From contig ML976991.1 of NCBI GenBank assembly GCA_010015675.1, forward strand, positions 352,359 through 376,967: a DNA stretch of 24,609 nt, written 5' to 3'. The position numbers and the translations under genes were made by a program. The notes beneath the pieces are model-generated. The model did no database searches. It worked only from the letters and a program-made list of their open reading frames with translations, and had not been told where the DNA came from. Shown piece by piece: positions 1-9,922 of this stretch. The stretch comes from Byssothecium circinans (lineage: Eukaryota > Ascomycota > Dothideomycetes > Pleosporales > Massarinaceae). Each line of letters starts with the position of its first letter. The stretch's first letter is position 1.

Positions 1-165
1 AACGGATAGCTATTATCCGAACGGATAATTAGTATCCGAATATCTAGATAGTTAGTATATAGTAACTGCCCCTGCAGTACTTTAAAAAAAAATTAGACAA
101 TTTGACTACAACCTTCTTTTACTATATTACCTTTACTCATTATCACCTTTTTACAATAACATCTA
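1..165. repeat. Dispersed repeat end, copy 1 (hairpin-rich)
   Basis: The first ~165 bases recur almost unchanged at about 22390-22539 in the same orientation. Both copies begin with two adjacent small hairpins with arms CGGATA / TATCCG, continue through a shared TCTAGATAGTTAGTATATAG stretch, and end at CACCTTTTTACA, after which they diverge. The flanking sequence is RIP-like. It is probably the end of a transposable element, perhaps of the Gypsy-like element that follows on the minus strand. The window starts inside it, so its left limit is unknown. Confidence 0.8.
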
Positions 166-3100
166 CCTAAGTTATTATTTTACTTTATTACGTTCACGCT
201 TATAGTAGAGGTACTAATTCTCTTAGTAGTAATACTAATTAACCTTTTAGTAAAAATCTTTCTTAAGTACTTCTACCTTAATGTAGTCCCTTATAACGTA
301 TAGGCTTTAAAGTTGTATAGCTTTTACTACTACTTTGCTAGCTCTTTTACCATATACTAACATGAGTATAACGTAAGTTAGTCCTTCGTGCGTAGTGCTA
401 GCACACTTTTAGTATATTTTTATATCTAATTATTATTAAACTACCTAGTCTAGCACTTTATTCTTAGCTAGACCTTAGCCTAAGCGTAATATTTCTAATT
501 CCTAGAATTCCTTAAAGGGTGGGATAGGATCTATGTTACTAACGTTATCATTAAATAGTTTTATTACTTAATCTAGTTTTAAAGGTAGGTAAAGAGTAAG
601 CTACTAACGTAGCACTTCTAGTTTATCCTTTTTAGGTCCCGTTACTTTAAACTTAATTATCTTAACTATAACTACTCTAAGCTTGCTAGCCTAGCCTTAG
701 TTCTTTAGGTAGTCTTTGCGGAAGTATCTTACTTTGCTACATTAGAGATATGCTTTCTTTTTAAAGCATTCTTAGCGTTATTTATAGGTTAGGCTGTCTA
801 GCTATCTTTTCTTACCTTTATTAAATTACTTTTTTTATTAAATTTTATCTATTATTACTATATTACTATCTTAGTTGTAATATAGTGTCTTAGGTTTTCT
901 ATATCTTCTAAAGTTAAGAATAATTATTATATTCTATTATTTCTTTTATAGTGCTTATTCGTAGAGCCTGTTATTAATTTAAGTAGCTAAGTTAATTATA
1001 TTTTATAAGTCATCTTACTTATTATAATAGATTATCCTATCCTTAACCGTCTCTTTTAAACTGTTATAAAAGGCTGTGTGTAACAGCGTATTATCTTAAT
1101 TAATTTTTAACTATAGTTGTTTAAACTTTATTATATACTTCGCGACTAACTTCTTCTACTAGATCTAAGATATCTTTTACTTTACCTAGGTCTTCTTATT
1201 AAGTTCTTTAAATACCTTTTAAATCTTTTCCTTAAATGCCGTCTAGCTTTTTAAAAATAGCCTTCGTGTCGTCTTTACAGTACTTTATCTTATTCGTAAG
1301 ATAGTCATCTATAAAGGGTTATATCTAGGTAGCTACCCTATCCTTTAGGTGTATACTAGCTACGAGAATCTTATCTTATTCCCTTATTATAGAGTTAAAC
1401 TAATAGTATAAATCTATATTAGTAAAAAATAGCTTTAAGTTATCTTATCCTTTATTATACTTTTCTAGCGCCGTAATTTTTCTATAGGGTACAGTGTCTT
1501 TAGCCTAGAGTTAAGCTATTACTTATATTAACCTATTAATTTGTTTAGCCTATTATTGTATTAAGTTAGCCTAGTTAGCTATTACTAATACTAGACTTAA
1601 AGCAGGTATACTAACGCTGCTAGCAGCATATAGGGTAGTAGGAGCTACTATTATATACGTTTAAGTTTTTAAACCTATAAGTAGTCAAAGTGTTACTAAG
1701 GGGTATACTTGCTAAATCCTAATCTATATTAAGGGAGGTTAGTAGGTGTAAAGTGTATACGTTAGGTAGTAAGCTTTAGTAATTTAAGAGTTAAATATAT
1801 AAAGTAACTAATTCTATAATAAACTATAGAATAACTAAGTATTAATTTAGGTAAAAGATAAACTGTAATAAGTTAACTACGAAGAATTAAAATAAGAAAG
1901 ATGAAGAACCATCCTGTTTTTTATACTGCTCCTTTTATTCCTTCAATTTGTCCTGCTCTATCTGCTACGTCTGCTACGTCTGTAGCAGGCGTAGCGGACC
2001 AAGCACTAAGTGCTACGCTTGCTACGTTCTCTTAGCACGTAGCATACTAAGCATATTACTTAACTTACTAACCTAATCCTGCCCTACGCGCCTCTGTGTC
2101 GCTATCCCCTAGGCTTAACACCTTCTGCGCTGGATCGTCTAGCTCTGGATACCTTATATCCTACTTATTCGTAACACTTTGTTACATACTTTGCAACTAA
2201 CTTCTCTTGCTAGATCTAAGATATTTTTTATTCTACCTAAGTCTTTTTATTAAGTTTACTAAACACCTTTTAAATTTTTTCTTTAAACGCTATTTAGCTC
2301 TTAAAGATCATCTTTGTATTATCTTTGTAGTTCTTTGTCTTGTTTATAAGATAGTCATCTATAAAGGGTTGTATCTAAGTAGCTACTTTATCCTTTAGGT
2401 GTATACTAGCTGCTAGGATTTTATTTTAATCCCCTATTAGGGAGTTAAACTAATAGTACAAATCTATGTTAGTAAGAAATAGCTTTAAGTTATTTTATCC
2501 TTCGTTGTACTTCTTTAGCGCCGCAATTTTTCTATAGGGTATAGTATCCTTAGCCCAGAGTTAAGCTATTGCTTGTATTAACTCGTTAATCTATTTAGCT
2601 TATTGCTATATCTAGTTAGCCTAACTAGCTATTACTAATACTAGACTTAAAGCAGGTGTACTAACACTACTACTAGTGGCACGTAGAGTAGTAGGAGTTG
2701 CTATATCATACGTTTAGGTTCTTAAACCTATAGGTAGTTAAAGTATTACTAAAGGGTATACTTACTAGATCCTAATCCATGTTAGAGGAGGTTAGTCGTG
2801 TAAGGTATATACTTTAAGTAGTAATTTTTAGTAATTTAAGAAGTAAATGTGCTAGATAACTTATCTTGCTAAAGAGCTTTAATTTTATAACTAACTATAA
2901 AATAACTAAGTATTAATTTAGGTAAGAAATAAACTATAAAGAGTTAACTACAAAAAATTAAAATTAAAAAGATAAAGGAGATCTGTTTAGTCTTTATCCT
3001 ACCTACTTTATTTCTTTAAGCCGTTATAACTAGTATACTTAGCAGTGATCCTACAAATTATGCTACGTATTTTATGCTTAGGTTGCTTAGTGCTAAGACT

Positions 3101-3250
3101 ACTAATTATACTAAGCATCCTACTATTACATAACTGCTAACCTAATCCTGCCCTACGCATCATCGTGTTGCTATCCTCTAGGCTCAACACTTCTTACGCT
3201 GCACTTATTTAGTCTTAAATACTTTGTATCCTTTTTATTCATAATACTAC
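166..3250 (-). mobile_element. RIP-destroyed Ty3/Gypsy-like retrotransposon gag region
   Basis: Reading the minus strand through its many stop codons gives a recognisable retrotransposon gag. Around 2520-2390 the residues NIDLYY, NSLIGD, ILAASIHLKDK and, further on, IQPFIDDYL appear, with TAA or TAG where W, Q or E would be expected. Around 772-700 there is a decayed CCHC zinc knuckle (CFKKKAYL then CSKVRYFRKDY), with the second C and the H mostly turned to Y. Gag packages the element RNA; no intact reading frame is left. Most lesions fit C-to-T change on one strand or the other. No protease, reverse transcriptase or clear LTR could be seen. The family call rests on the gag-plus-knuckle pattern only, so Gypsy is likely rather than certain. 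Confidence 0.6.
1140..3246. repeat. Tandem duplication of ~1.05 kb within the gag region
   Basis: Two direct copies lie back to back, about 1140-2175 and 2191-3246. Anchors include CTAGATCTAAGATAT (1159 and 2210), AGATAGTCATCTATAAAGGG, the GCGCCG(C/T)AATTTTTCTATAG stretch, and CTAACCTAATCCTGCCCTACG near each right end. The offset between copies drifts from about 1051 to 1071 bases because of small indels. The copies differ at many C/T and G/A sites, so the duplication predates or accompanied RIP. The 1950-2160 part is less mutated and rich in GCTACG words. Confidence 0.75.
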
Positions 3251-3639
3251 TAAGCTCTTTATAGCTACTAAGTAGTTAAAGAAAGCTTATAGTAGTAGTA
3301 ATTAAAAAAGAGCCTAACTAGCTCTATAGTACTATAGGAACTATAGTAAGACTAAGTATAATATGCAAATATATAAAAAGAATATAAAAGAATCTTCTAA
3401 ATCTAATATAAATATAATATACGTAGGGTCCTTATTTAATAGTAATAAAAATAAAGATCTATAACATATATTAGATATGCTAAGCCTTTTTAACTAGCTT
3501 AGTAGTAGAATATGTTATGCATAAATATAGATACATAAGTATATATTATATTTATATATTATATTTATATATTATATAAATATAAATATGAATATATTCA
3601 TGTATATATATATAAGATATTATTTGAATATTTATATAG
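3251..3639. other. AT-rich spacer, no gene seen
   Basis: Very A+T-rich sequence with low-complexity TATATT runs at 3541-3625. No coding homology was recognised on either strand. It could be the decayed 5' half of the pogo-like element that follows. Confidence 0.6.
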
Positions 3640-4517
3640 CTATATATATAGCCTAGTTATAGCACTTTATTAAATATATAGAGGCCTATATAGTAGGTAG
3701 CTACTAGCTACTTATTCTTAGCTATAAGAGCTATAAATTACTTGCCTTCTAGGGTCTATATAAGAAATATAAGATTATTACCTTTTATATACCCCTATAC
3801 GCCTCCTATATTCTTTAGCTACTTAATGTAGGTTATTTTTCCCTATTAAAGTAGGCGCATAAGATGGAAATTATAGGCTTAGCAAATAGCTATATTAACT
3901 ATATTAATAAAAAGGCGTTTCTAGCCGCCTTTTTATAGGTATATAAAAAGGCATTTTTAAAGGATAATATATTATTAAGCTTTAGAGTAACTAGTTTAGT
4001 TCTATACAACCTAAAGATAGTATTATTAAAGCTTAAAGTAAAGCCTTGTATACTAACACCGCCTCTACTAGGGCTTACTACCTAGCAGCTAAAAACACTA
4101 AGCAATACCTAAGAGATAGAGGCCTAAATGATACTAATCTTAAAGAGGATAGGGGACTACAAGAGCTTATCACCTGATTCTATTATTAAGATAGTATTGC
4201 AGGTTAAAAAGGGGTCAACTTTAAAGGTGCATTCAAATACCTTACTTGAGGCTTAGGTAGCTAGTCTTGAGCAGGCAAATAAAGCTGCTTCTGAGCGTAA
4301 AAAGCGTAAGAAGAAGCGGATCTAGAAAGGAAGGACCTTATCGCAGGGAGAAGCAGATGAAATAGTTGCTCAAAGGGATGCTAAGGCCTAGGTTGAGGTG
4401 GAGAGGCGTAAGGAGAGGGTGCAAACAGGTGCAGGCAGCGGGGGTATTCGACGCTGCAAGAGGTGCAGCAAGGCAGGGCACAATAAGCGCACGTGTAAGA
4501 AAGACACAGTAGAGTAA
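3640..4517 (+). pseudogene. pogo/Fot1-like (DDE_1) transposase, C-terminal half, RIP-inactivated
   Basis: Read through stops, the plus strand shows the characteristic end of a fungal pogo/Fot1 transposase: a decayed LLILDGHxSH-type block (here LLILSYKSY, so the catalytic Asp is lost) near 3710, then an ASYIL-stop-LLNVGYFSLLK block matching the family's SHILQPLDVGCFSPLK, then GLANSYINYINKKAFLAAF. A basic linker follows (ASERKKRKKKRI), and at 4450-4505 an intact C-x2-C-x4-H-x4-C zinc knuckle (CKRCSKAGHNKRTC). In-frame TAG codons stand at glutamine positions in the linker. The gradient is striking: the last 250 bases are much less mutated than the rest. The 5' half was not recognised. A right terminus ending ACGT just before TA at 4645-4646 is possible but unproven. 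Confidence 0.75.
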
Positions 4518-4728
4518 GGCGATTAATTTAAGCTACTTTGCATAATAATAGCTTGTTGTAGTGTTGGGTTATAATTGTGGAGAGGTGCGTAGCTGTATTT
4601 AGTGCGCATTTCGATTGTGTGCGCATCTAGTTTGTGGAATACGTTAGTTCTATAACACCTCTTTAAGCTAACGCAACACCTATTAGTTAAGCTTTATTCT
4701 TCTGTTCTCCTACGCGGACCTTTATAAA

Positions 4729-5622
4729 TTAGAAAATAAACCTAAGCTCTCTAGAGAACTCCTGAACCCAAGGAAGGCCTGCAGCAATCCAAAATTGCCA
4801 GCGGATTAACCAAGGAAACTCTTTGATCTCCGCCCTTTGGCTCAGCAGCAACTCATCCCGTAACTGAAGCCCTTTGGCCCATGCCTCAATGGCAATGGGT
4901 CGATCTACATGCCATTTCAGTGTGCTACCTGACTTAGCCACTGGGTTGACCCAACGCTGCGACCCGATAAAGAAAGAATTAACAACGTCGAAGATCAGCT
5001 GTCCTTGCTGGAAATGTTCCACCAGTCGACCGATCAATTCACGACCCTCCGTTTCAGACAGATACATGCTGAGTCCTTCAAAGACGACAACTGTTGGCCG
5101 GTCCGCCGGAACTTTGTCCAGCCAGTCCTGTGAAGTGACGGATGCGCTCATGAGGTTGTAGCTGCTTTGCTTCTTGGAGCCGATCGCGGGTTCTGGCATC
5201 ACCTGCCTACGTAGCTCGACAACATCCGGCAGATCAACGTCAACCCAACGAATATTCATGCGCTGGAAGTATCGCTGCAGTCGAAGAGGTCGCGAGTCCA
5301 GACCACACGCAAGATGGAGCACGGTGACCCCATTCGGTGCATAGGCGTGTTGGTCGAGGAAGTCGGTGGTCCATCGATCGAGGTTCCGGCTGCGCAGGAC
5401 GGGCCAGGCCTGCAACCAGCCATGGACACCAAGGCGACTGAAGTTGTAATTGACCTTGGTTAGGAGTTCCGCTGCCCACGTATCACCAAGTATGGGATTC
5501 GGACTGAGAGCATCGGCGGCCTTAGCTGAAACTGTGCCAAGTAACGTTTCTTGGGTGCCTTTCAGTGTGACCCGCGCCCTGCCTGAATCAGAGGCGTTCG
5601 AGATGGTCTCCAGCGCTGTCAT
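4729..5622 (-). CDS. SAM-dependent methyltransferase, leucine carboxyl methyltransferase (LCM) superfamily
   Basis: Intact 297-residue single-exon reading frame. It has the Rossmann SAM-binding motif VLHLACGLDSRPL (residues 101-113), an acidic segment WVDVDLPDV (127-134) that should contact the SAM ribose, and a conserved VVVFEGLSMYLSE block (178-190), all typical of the LCM / TcmP-like O-methyltransferase group, which is usually about 280-330 residues. No signal peptide or membrane segment is visible, so it is probably cytosolic. It is transcribed away from the MFS gene across a ~670-bp shared upstream region with a TATA run about 125 bases before this ATG. In a RiPP cluster it could methylate a carboxyl, hydroxyl or amino group of the peptide, but the sequence does not reveal the acceptor. 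The family call is strong; the pathway role is inferred from position. Confidence 0.85.
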   Translation of the reverse strand: MTALETISNASDSGRARVTLKGTQETLLGTVSAKAADALSPNPILGDTWAAELLTKVNYNFSRLGVHGWLQAWPVLRSRNLDRWTTDFLDQHAYAPNGVTVLHLACGLDSRPLRLQRYFQRMNIRWVDVDLPDVVELRRQVMPEPAIGSKKQSSYNLMSASVTSQDWLDKVPADRPTVVVFEGLSMYLSETEGRELIGRLVEHFQQGQLIFDVVNSFFIGSQRWVNPVAKSGSTLKWHVDRPIAIEAWAKGLQLRDELLLSQRAEIKEFPWLIRWQFWIAAGLPWVQEFSRELRFIF

Positions 5623-5705
5623 GTTGGCTAGTGCCTACGAAGGGCAATGCTGAACGAAAAGAGGAACTGTGTCTTAAATATTGAGAAAACTCGCGAACGA
5701 ATTTT

Positions 5706-5727
5706 GGGTTGAATATGAATTCAACCC
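5706..5727. promoter_or_regulatory. Palindrome in the divergent promoter, possible regulator site
   Basis: GGGTTGAAT and its exact reverse complement ATTCAACCC are separated by ATGA. It lies about 85 bases upstream of the methyltransferase ATG and 20 bases from the TATA run, the position expected of an operator-like site for a dimeric transcription factor. No factor can be named. Confidence 0.35.
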
Positions 5728-5745
5728 TATCTGCATCGTGGCCGG

Positions 5746-5757
5746 CTATATATATAT
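5746..5757 (-). promoter_or_regulatory. TATA-like run upstream of the methyltransferase
   Basis: TATATATATAT lies about 125-135 bases upstream of the ATG at 5622, in an otherwise base-balanced region. This leaves room for a fungal 5' UTR of roughly 90 bases. Confidence 0.4.
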
Positions 5758-6291
5758 GTGGCCCGAAAGACCTAGGACCTGCCCTGCACAGATAAGCTGG
5801 AAAGCCTAGGCCCTTCTGCTATAGTCCTTCGGCACATTTGTCACACTACTCGAACTGCGGCGAAAAGGTGGTATTCCGCAACTTCTCCATCAAAGTCAAT
5901 CAAATATGGGCCCTTAACGCCGAGCTAAGCACAGACGAGGCTGCAAACTCTAGCTAGATGCACTGTGGGCAATGGCACCGTGCTGGGTAAAAGCTGTTTT
6001 CGTTTCACCGTATAGACTTTTACCCTGCTATTGGTCTAACTGTAACAAGTAGGCCGTTCGGCCTTAGTTTCGGACATTTTCGCTTCCGTGTGCGAACACG
6101 GCTGCGCTTCACACCTTGAACATAGCTCATCTTTCTGCGGGCAAGAAATTCAGTAAGGATGAAGATCGACAAAGGCTTCTTAAGGCACAATTTACCCTCG
6201 CCCATTCCTTAATTATTCCTCACGACTTCAGTTAACGTCTATCACCAACGAACACAGCTCCGCACGGCACTCAACGCTCCTAAAGATAACC

Positions 6292-7979
6292 ATGTCCCGA
6301 ATGAACGAAGGCCGCGGTCTCGGAAGCATTTTGACTAGGAATGACAAGATTAGGTGGCACAACCCATCGGTAACGCCCCCTTTTGCCACTGTCCAGGTCA
6401 TCGCTGGATAATATGGGAAACTCACTACCCGGGAGCAAGGCTCGTCTGACATTGCCACCCAGCTCTTCTGGATACTCACTCCGTTCACTCTTCTATCCTT
6501 TACCGCAAGCGCTTTGGCGGTGCCCAAGTTCAACCTTGTGCTCGACATCATCTGCAGGCAGCAAGTTTCACTCCAGCATGGCTTCTCAGCCGAAGGAGGC
6601 AACTGCGAATATAAGCAAGGTGCAGTTCAATCTCAGGTCTCCAGACTCTTAACGCTTGACTTTGTGATTTCCGGGCTATTAGGTATCATCATCGCTCCCA
6701 GGTTGGGAGCCTTGTCAGATCAATATGGCAGAGTCTACTTTCTGATGCTTGCCGCTATTGGTCAGACATTCGACCAGTGCTGGGCAATATTCGTCGCTAC
6801 ACACTCGGGAATTCACTACAGCTACTTGCTCCTGGGCACAGTCGTTGACGGCTTGTGCGGCGGGTTTGCCATACTACACAGCACGACGCACGCTTACGTG
6901 TCCGATTGTCGGCCACCCAACAAGATCCGGGAATCGTTCAGGTCAGAAACGTTCAAAACAGGTGGCTAAGATTTCACCACTAATCAGTCTATCGTTTTCA
7001 CCAGCTACCTCTCAGCCTTCTCCTTTCTGGGGTCATCTTTCGGCATCGGAGCGTCTGCCGTGATGCCTCTTTTTGGGGGCGATGTACCGTCCATGCTATC
7101 GAAAGCACTGCTTCCCCAAGCCATCGCCATCTTGATAATTACGCTTTTCCTTCCGGAGTCGCGATCTCAGAACCAGCAGTTGAATGCTAGGCGGCGGGGG
7201 TACGAAAAAGCAAGATCGACTTCGACGAAGTGCTGGCAGATCTGGAAGGTCTTCGGTATCCTCTTCCCTATGGGAGAAAGACAAGCCAGTGTTAACCTCT
7301 TGATACTCTGTATGATCTCTATGGCTTTCAGTTCCATCGGCCGGGTCGCACCACAACTGCTGCTCCTCTACGCAAGGACATATTTTGGGTGGGGTTTGGC
7401 TGATCAAGCCATCTTCAATAGTATCGGATCTAGCTGGTGAGTTTCTGTTCCAAGTCTGCTCTCAGGTGCGATTCTGGCCATGACTTAACAACCGTCACGC
7501 ACAGTCGCTTTATTGTTCTTATCGCTGTCCTACCCCTTGCCATGCGATACAGGGCCAGGACCACTCCCGGCGACGGTCTGCTCCAATCTGGTTCATTTGG
7601 CTTCACTCTCATTCAAGGGGCGTTAATGTTCGAAATGGCTGCGTTCTTGCTCTACGGATTCGGCAGTGTCAGTCCCCTTTTTTTTGTCGCAGCTGTCCTC
7701 TCAGCATTTAGCGTCGTTGGAGGGCCGGCAATTGAAGCAGCTCTTGTCAATCTTGTGTCCAGCAGTCGAACCGGAGAAGTCCTCAGCGTCAGCGCGTCAC
7801 TCAATTCGGCGGCCAAGTTGATTGTACCTAGCCTGTTGCAGGAACTTTACTCGGCTACGGCCGATTTATTCCCCCGCTCCGTTTTCTTCTGTATATCGGC
7901 GCTGCTAGGATGTGCCTTGGGGTTGTCTTTCCAAATCAACACGAAGGTGGTTCCGAGTCGCGCCGCTAGGTTCGGTTGA
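6292..7979 (+). CDS. Major facilitator superfamily transporter (four exons)
   Basis: Predicted exons are 6292-6369, 6463-6941, 7005-7436 and 7505-7979, giving an uninterrupted 487-residue protein. Introns of 93, 63 and 68 bp have GTAACG, GTCAGA and GTGAGT donors, CAG acceptors, and branch-like CTGAC, CTAAT and TTAAC words; each join keeps the frame and removes stops. The N-terminus is cytosolic (RWHNPS just before the first membrane segment). The loop 2-3 signature motif GALSDQYGR is at about residues 108-116, and several hydrophobic membrane segments follow, including the C-terminal half (RSVFFCISALLGCALGLSF). Normal MFS length is 400-550 residues, so it seems complete. It is divergent from the methyltransferase and convergent with the first UstYa-like gene. 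Export of the cluster product or self-protection is the likely role, by position; the substrate is unknown. Confidence 0.85.
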
Positions 7980-8341
7980 ATACAGACGGGCGCACGTTCG
8001 CTGCCCGATCTTAACCTGCCCACGGTGCCAGAGATGTAGAATGCTATGGTGGATATTGCATTTCAATCAGGGTGCCATTCAACTTAGCATGTGAGTTTCA
8101 TCATTGCCCAGCTAGACCATATTCCCTACGCATGGATTCAGAGCTTTCAGGGACTGTGAAGGGCCTCCCTGGAGTGGGAAACTTGACTGCGACGGGACAA
8201 AGGCAATCAAGATGCAGGGGCACTTGGGAAGGAATCTGGTGGGAACAGCTGTATTGTGTGCCAACATTGAGGCTGGTGTAAATACAATGAGACCATGAAC
8301 CTGTAAGGGATTTCCTGCCACGGAGCCAGCCACCCGCTCCC
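7980..8341. other. Convergent intergenic region, no gene seen
   Basis: The stretch lies between the 3' ends of the MFS gene (+) and the first UstYa-like gene (-). Several short overlapping frames occur on both strands (for example 8101-8406) but show no family resemblance. Most likely it is 3' UTR and terminator sequence of both genes. Confidence 0.5.
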
Positions 8342-9040
8342 TTACAAACTCCCCCGTCGTTTGAGAGTCTTGTCGACAGCAAGCTGAACGCATGGCGTGT
8401 ACTCAATGTCCAGGTGAGAGTTGATTGTGAAGGGGTCTCGCGAGTGGGTGTTCATTAGCACGTGGTCGGAACAGTGAACGGTATGGTTCCAGTCGAGCGC
8501 GTAAGCCGGCACAGCGGTACCCGTGGTGGCGGCGAGTGTTAGAATCTTCCAAGTCGCCACGCAATGCCACCTATGCAACCCAAATGAGACCCATTTGTCG
8601 ACCTGGTTTCCCTGGCGGACTTCGGCGAGGCTCAACTCTCGCGTCGTGGTTTTTTCCGTCCAAAATCTCCACGGCCATACATGAACGAACTCGTCAATGA
8701 GCAGTTGACTGGAGCATTCTTCTGGCATCCAGTGGAGTAGCACCTCATCATAGACGCATCCACGGACCTCTGCTTCCTCTGGCGAGGTACCACATGCTGA
8801 GGACGGATCCCATATTGTGAAAGCCGACTTCTTTTCGTTGTCGACTTGAAAGCTTTGGACAAATAGGAGTAGGATGAGAGAAATCGAAATCCCGGCCAAA
8901 AAATGGCTAGCCAGTCGAAACGTCGCCCATTTTCGACCTAGGCTTCGTCCTGCCGCTCCTGTGGTGTGAAGCTCGTCATCACTCTCAGTTTGGTCGTCTG
9001 AAAGCAGACGGCCGTGATCGTCTTCTTCGAGAGGGAGCAT
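8342..9040 (-). CDS. UstYa-like (DUF3328) oxidase with both HxxHC motifs
   Basis: Single-exon 232-residue protein. An acidic cytosolic N-terminus of about 40 residues precedes one membrane segment at about 41-62 (HFLAGISISLILLLFVQSF), so the rest is probably lumenal. The lumenal part has the family's Cys-rich opening, CGTSPEEAEVRGC (83-95), the blocks HWMPEEC (103-109) and WPWRFW (122-127), and two HxxHC motifs, HRWHC (156-160) and HTVHC (186-190). In dikaritin RiPP pathways such proteins oxidatively cyclise or hydroxylate Kex2-released peptides, and the paired HxxHC motifs are needed for activity. Length is normal for the family (about 200-280). A G15 run lies just upstream of the start. It is the most likely cyclase for the precursor at 13.2 kb. 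Confidence 0.85.
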   Translation of the reverse strand: MLPLEEDDHGRLLSDDQTESDDELHTTGAAGRSLGRKWATFRLASHFLAGISISLILLLFVQSFQVDNEKKSAFTIWDPSSACGTSPEEAEVRGCVYDEVLLHWMPEECSSQLLIDEFVHVWPWRFWTEKTTTRELSLAEVRQGNQVDKWVSFGLHRWHCVATWKILTLAATTGTAVPAYALDWNHTVHCSDHVLMNTHSRDPFTINSHLDIEYTPCVQLAVDKTLKRRGSL

Positions 9041-9063
9041 GCTGATCTAGACAGCCGTCAGTC

Positions 9064-9078
9064 GGGGGGGGGGGGGGG
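9064..9078. repeat. Homopolymer G15 just upstream of the UstYa-like start
   Basis: Fifteen G in a row (C15 on the coding strand) end 24 bases upstream of the ATG at 9040, inside the likely 5' UTR. Its length may vary between isolates or be a sequencing error. Confidence 0.8.
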
Positions 9079-9342
9079 AGAAGGAACTGAGGCGACAAAT
9101 TTCGTTCCGGCCTGGGAGACCTTACATGGAAAGCAGAAAGGCCGAGCAGAATAGAGGCATATGATTTGCCTGGGGCCCAGTGTAGAGAGGAAGAGTCCTG
9201 TGAGCAATTGGTGGGGGATGAGAGTCTGTGGGAGAGGGGTGATGATCGTGGGTCAGAAGAGTTTACCCCACTTCTCGCTTTCGGGCCTGCTGGCTAGGTG
9301 CAGCTTTGCATTGGTCCTGATCAACACCATGGCCGGGTGCAA
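9079..9342. other. Upstream region of the first UstYa-like gene
   Basis: Base-balanced and non-coding as far as can be seen; it presumably contains the promoter of the UstYa-like gene at 8342-9040. No clear TATA box was found. A 73-residue plus-strand frame runs from here into the MITE and was judged spurious. Confidence 0.4.
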
Positions 9343-9550
9343 TACTATGGTATCTGGCGTAAGTAGTGTAGGTGGGTCATGATGACAAGGGTTCTGACCG
9401 AGGAAGCAAAATCACGAATCTTACGCCAATCAGAAAGCCAGCTGCCCCTGTAAACAGCCCGTGCATCGCTGTAACAAACGCAGTAAGTAGATTCTGCTTA
9501 CGTTGCCACTGCCGGATCCACCTACACTACTTACGCTAGATACCATAGTA
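9343..9550. mobile_element. MITE-like element 1 (208 bp, 33-bp terminal inverted repeats)
   Basis: The left end, 9343-9375, and the right end, 9518-9550, are inverted copies with one mismatch; they share the core TATGGTATCTGGCGTAAG and run on to GTAGTGTAGGTGG. The ~140-bp interior encodes nothing. TA at the outer ends suggests TA-type target duplications (Tc1 or PIF superfamilies), but this is not certain. A related element with the same terminal core sits at 12437-12692. Confidence 0.8.
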
Positions 9551-9622
9551 AACCAGAGACGCGGCAAGCGGCTGCATTCGGATGTAACGTGCCCCACCAT
9601 CTAGGTATAATAGAAAGTTATT

Positions 9623-9922
9623 TAACTTTAAAATTAAGCCTACGCGTGCGCCTAGTGGGGGCGTGCGTCTGGTAGTAGAACACGGTACTGCACGCATCAG
9701 CGGTAGTGTAACACGGTACTGCACGCATCGGCCTGTATAAGGTAACTTTAAAATTAAGCCTACGCGTGCGCCTGGTGGGGGCGTGCGTCTAGTAGTAGAA
9801 CACGTTACTGCACGCATCGGCCCGTTACTGCACGCATCGGCCCGTTACTGCACGCATCGGCCCGCATAAGTTAACTTTAAATTAAGCCTACTGTACTGCA
9901 CGCATCGGCCCGCATAAGATTA
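9623..9922. repeat. Nested tandem repeats (120-bp and 20-bp units)
   Basis: A unit starting TAACTTTAAAATTAAGCC recurs at 9623, 9743 and, partly, 9872. Inside it the word TACTGCACGCATC(G/A)GC occurs six times (9686, 9717, 9806, 9826, 9846, 9894); the middle three are exactly 20 bases apart. Units also carry GCGTGCGCCT(A/G)GTGGGGGC. The block ends exactly at the Tc1-like element at 9923. No gene is seen here; a 93-residue minus frame across it is a by-product of the repeats. Confidence 0.85.

Larger units (their letters stand above)
5623..6291. promoter_or_regulatory. Divergent promoter region between methyltransferase and MFS genes
   Basis: This 669-bp stretch separates two divergently transcribed genes and contains no convincing gene. 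It holds a TATATATATAT run at 5746-5757, about 125 bases upstream of the methyltransferase start, and a near-perfect palindrome at 5706-5727. A short minus-strand frame at 6020-6205 has no recognisable homology and was not called. Confidence 0.6.

Noticed and set aside
2207..2398. 63-residue plus-strand frame rich in F, L and Y
   Set aside because: It is antisense to the decayed gag reading on the minus strand and consists of RIP-biased codons.
3541..3625. TATA-rich stretch as an origin or centromere-like element
   Set aside because: Simple low-complexity sequence in a RIP-affected repeat; nothing specific supports an origin.
6020..6205. Short minus-strand frame in the divergent promoter
   Set aside because: 61 residues, no homology seen, located in the regulatory region between two good genes.
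9536..9922. Possible CRISPR-like array or repetitive protein gene
   Set aside because: The repeats are nested tandem units without unique spacers, in a eukaryotic region with no cas genes; the ORF over them is a by-product of the repeats.
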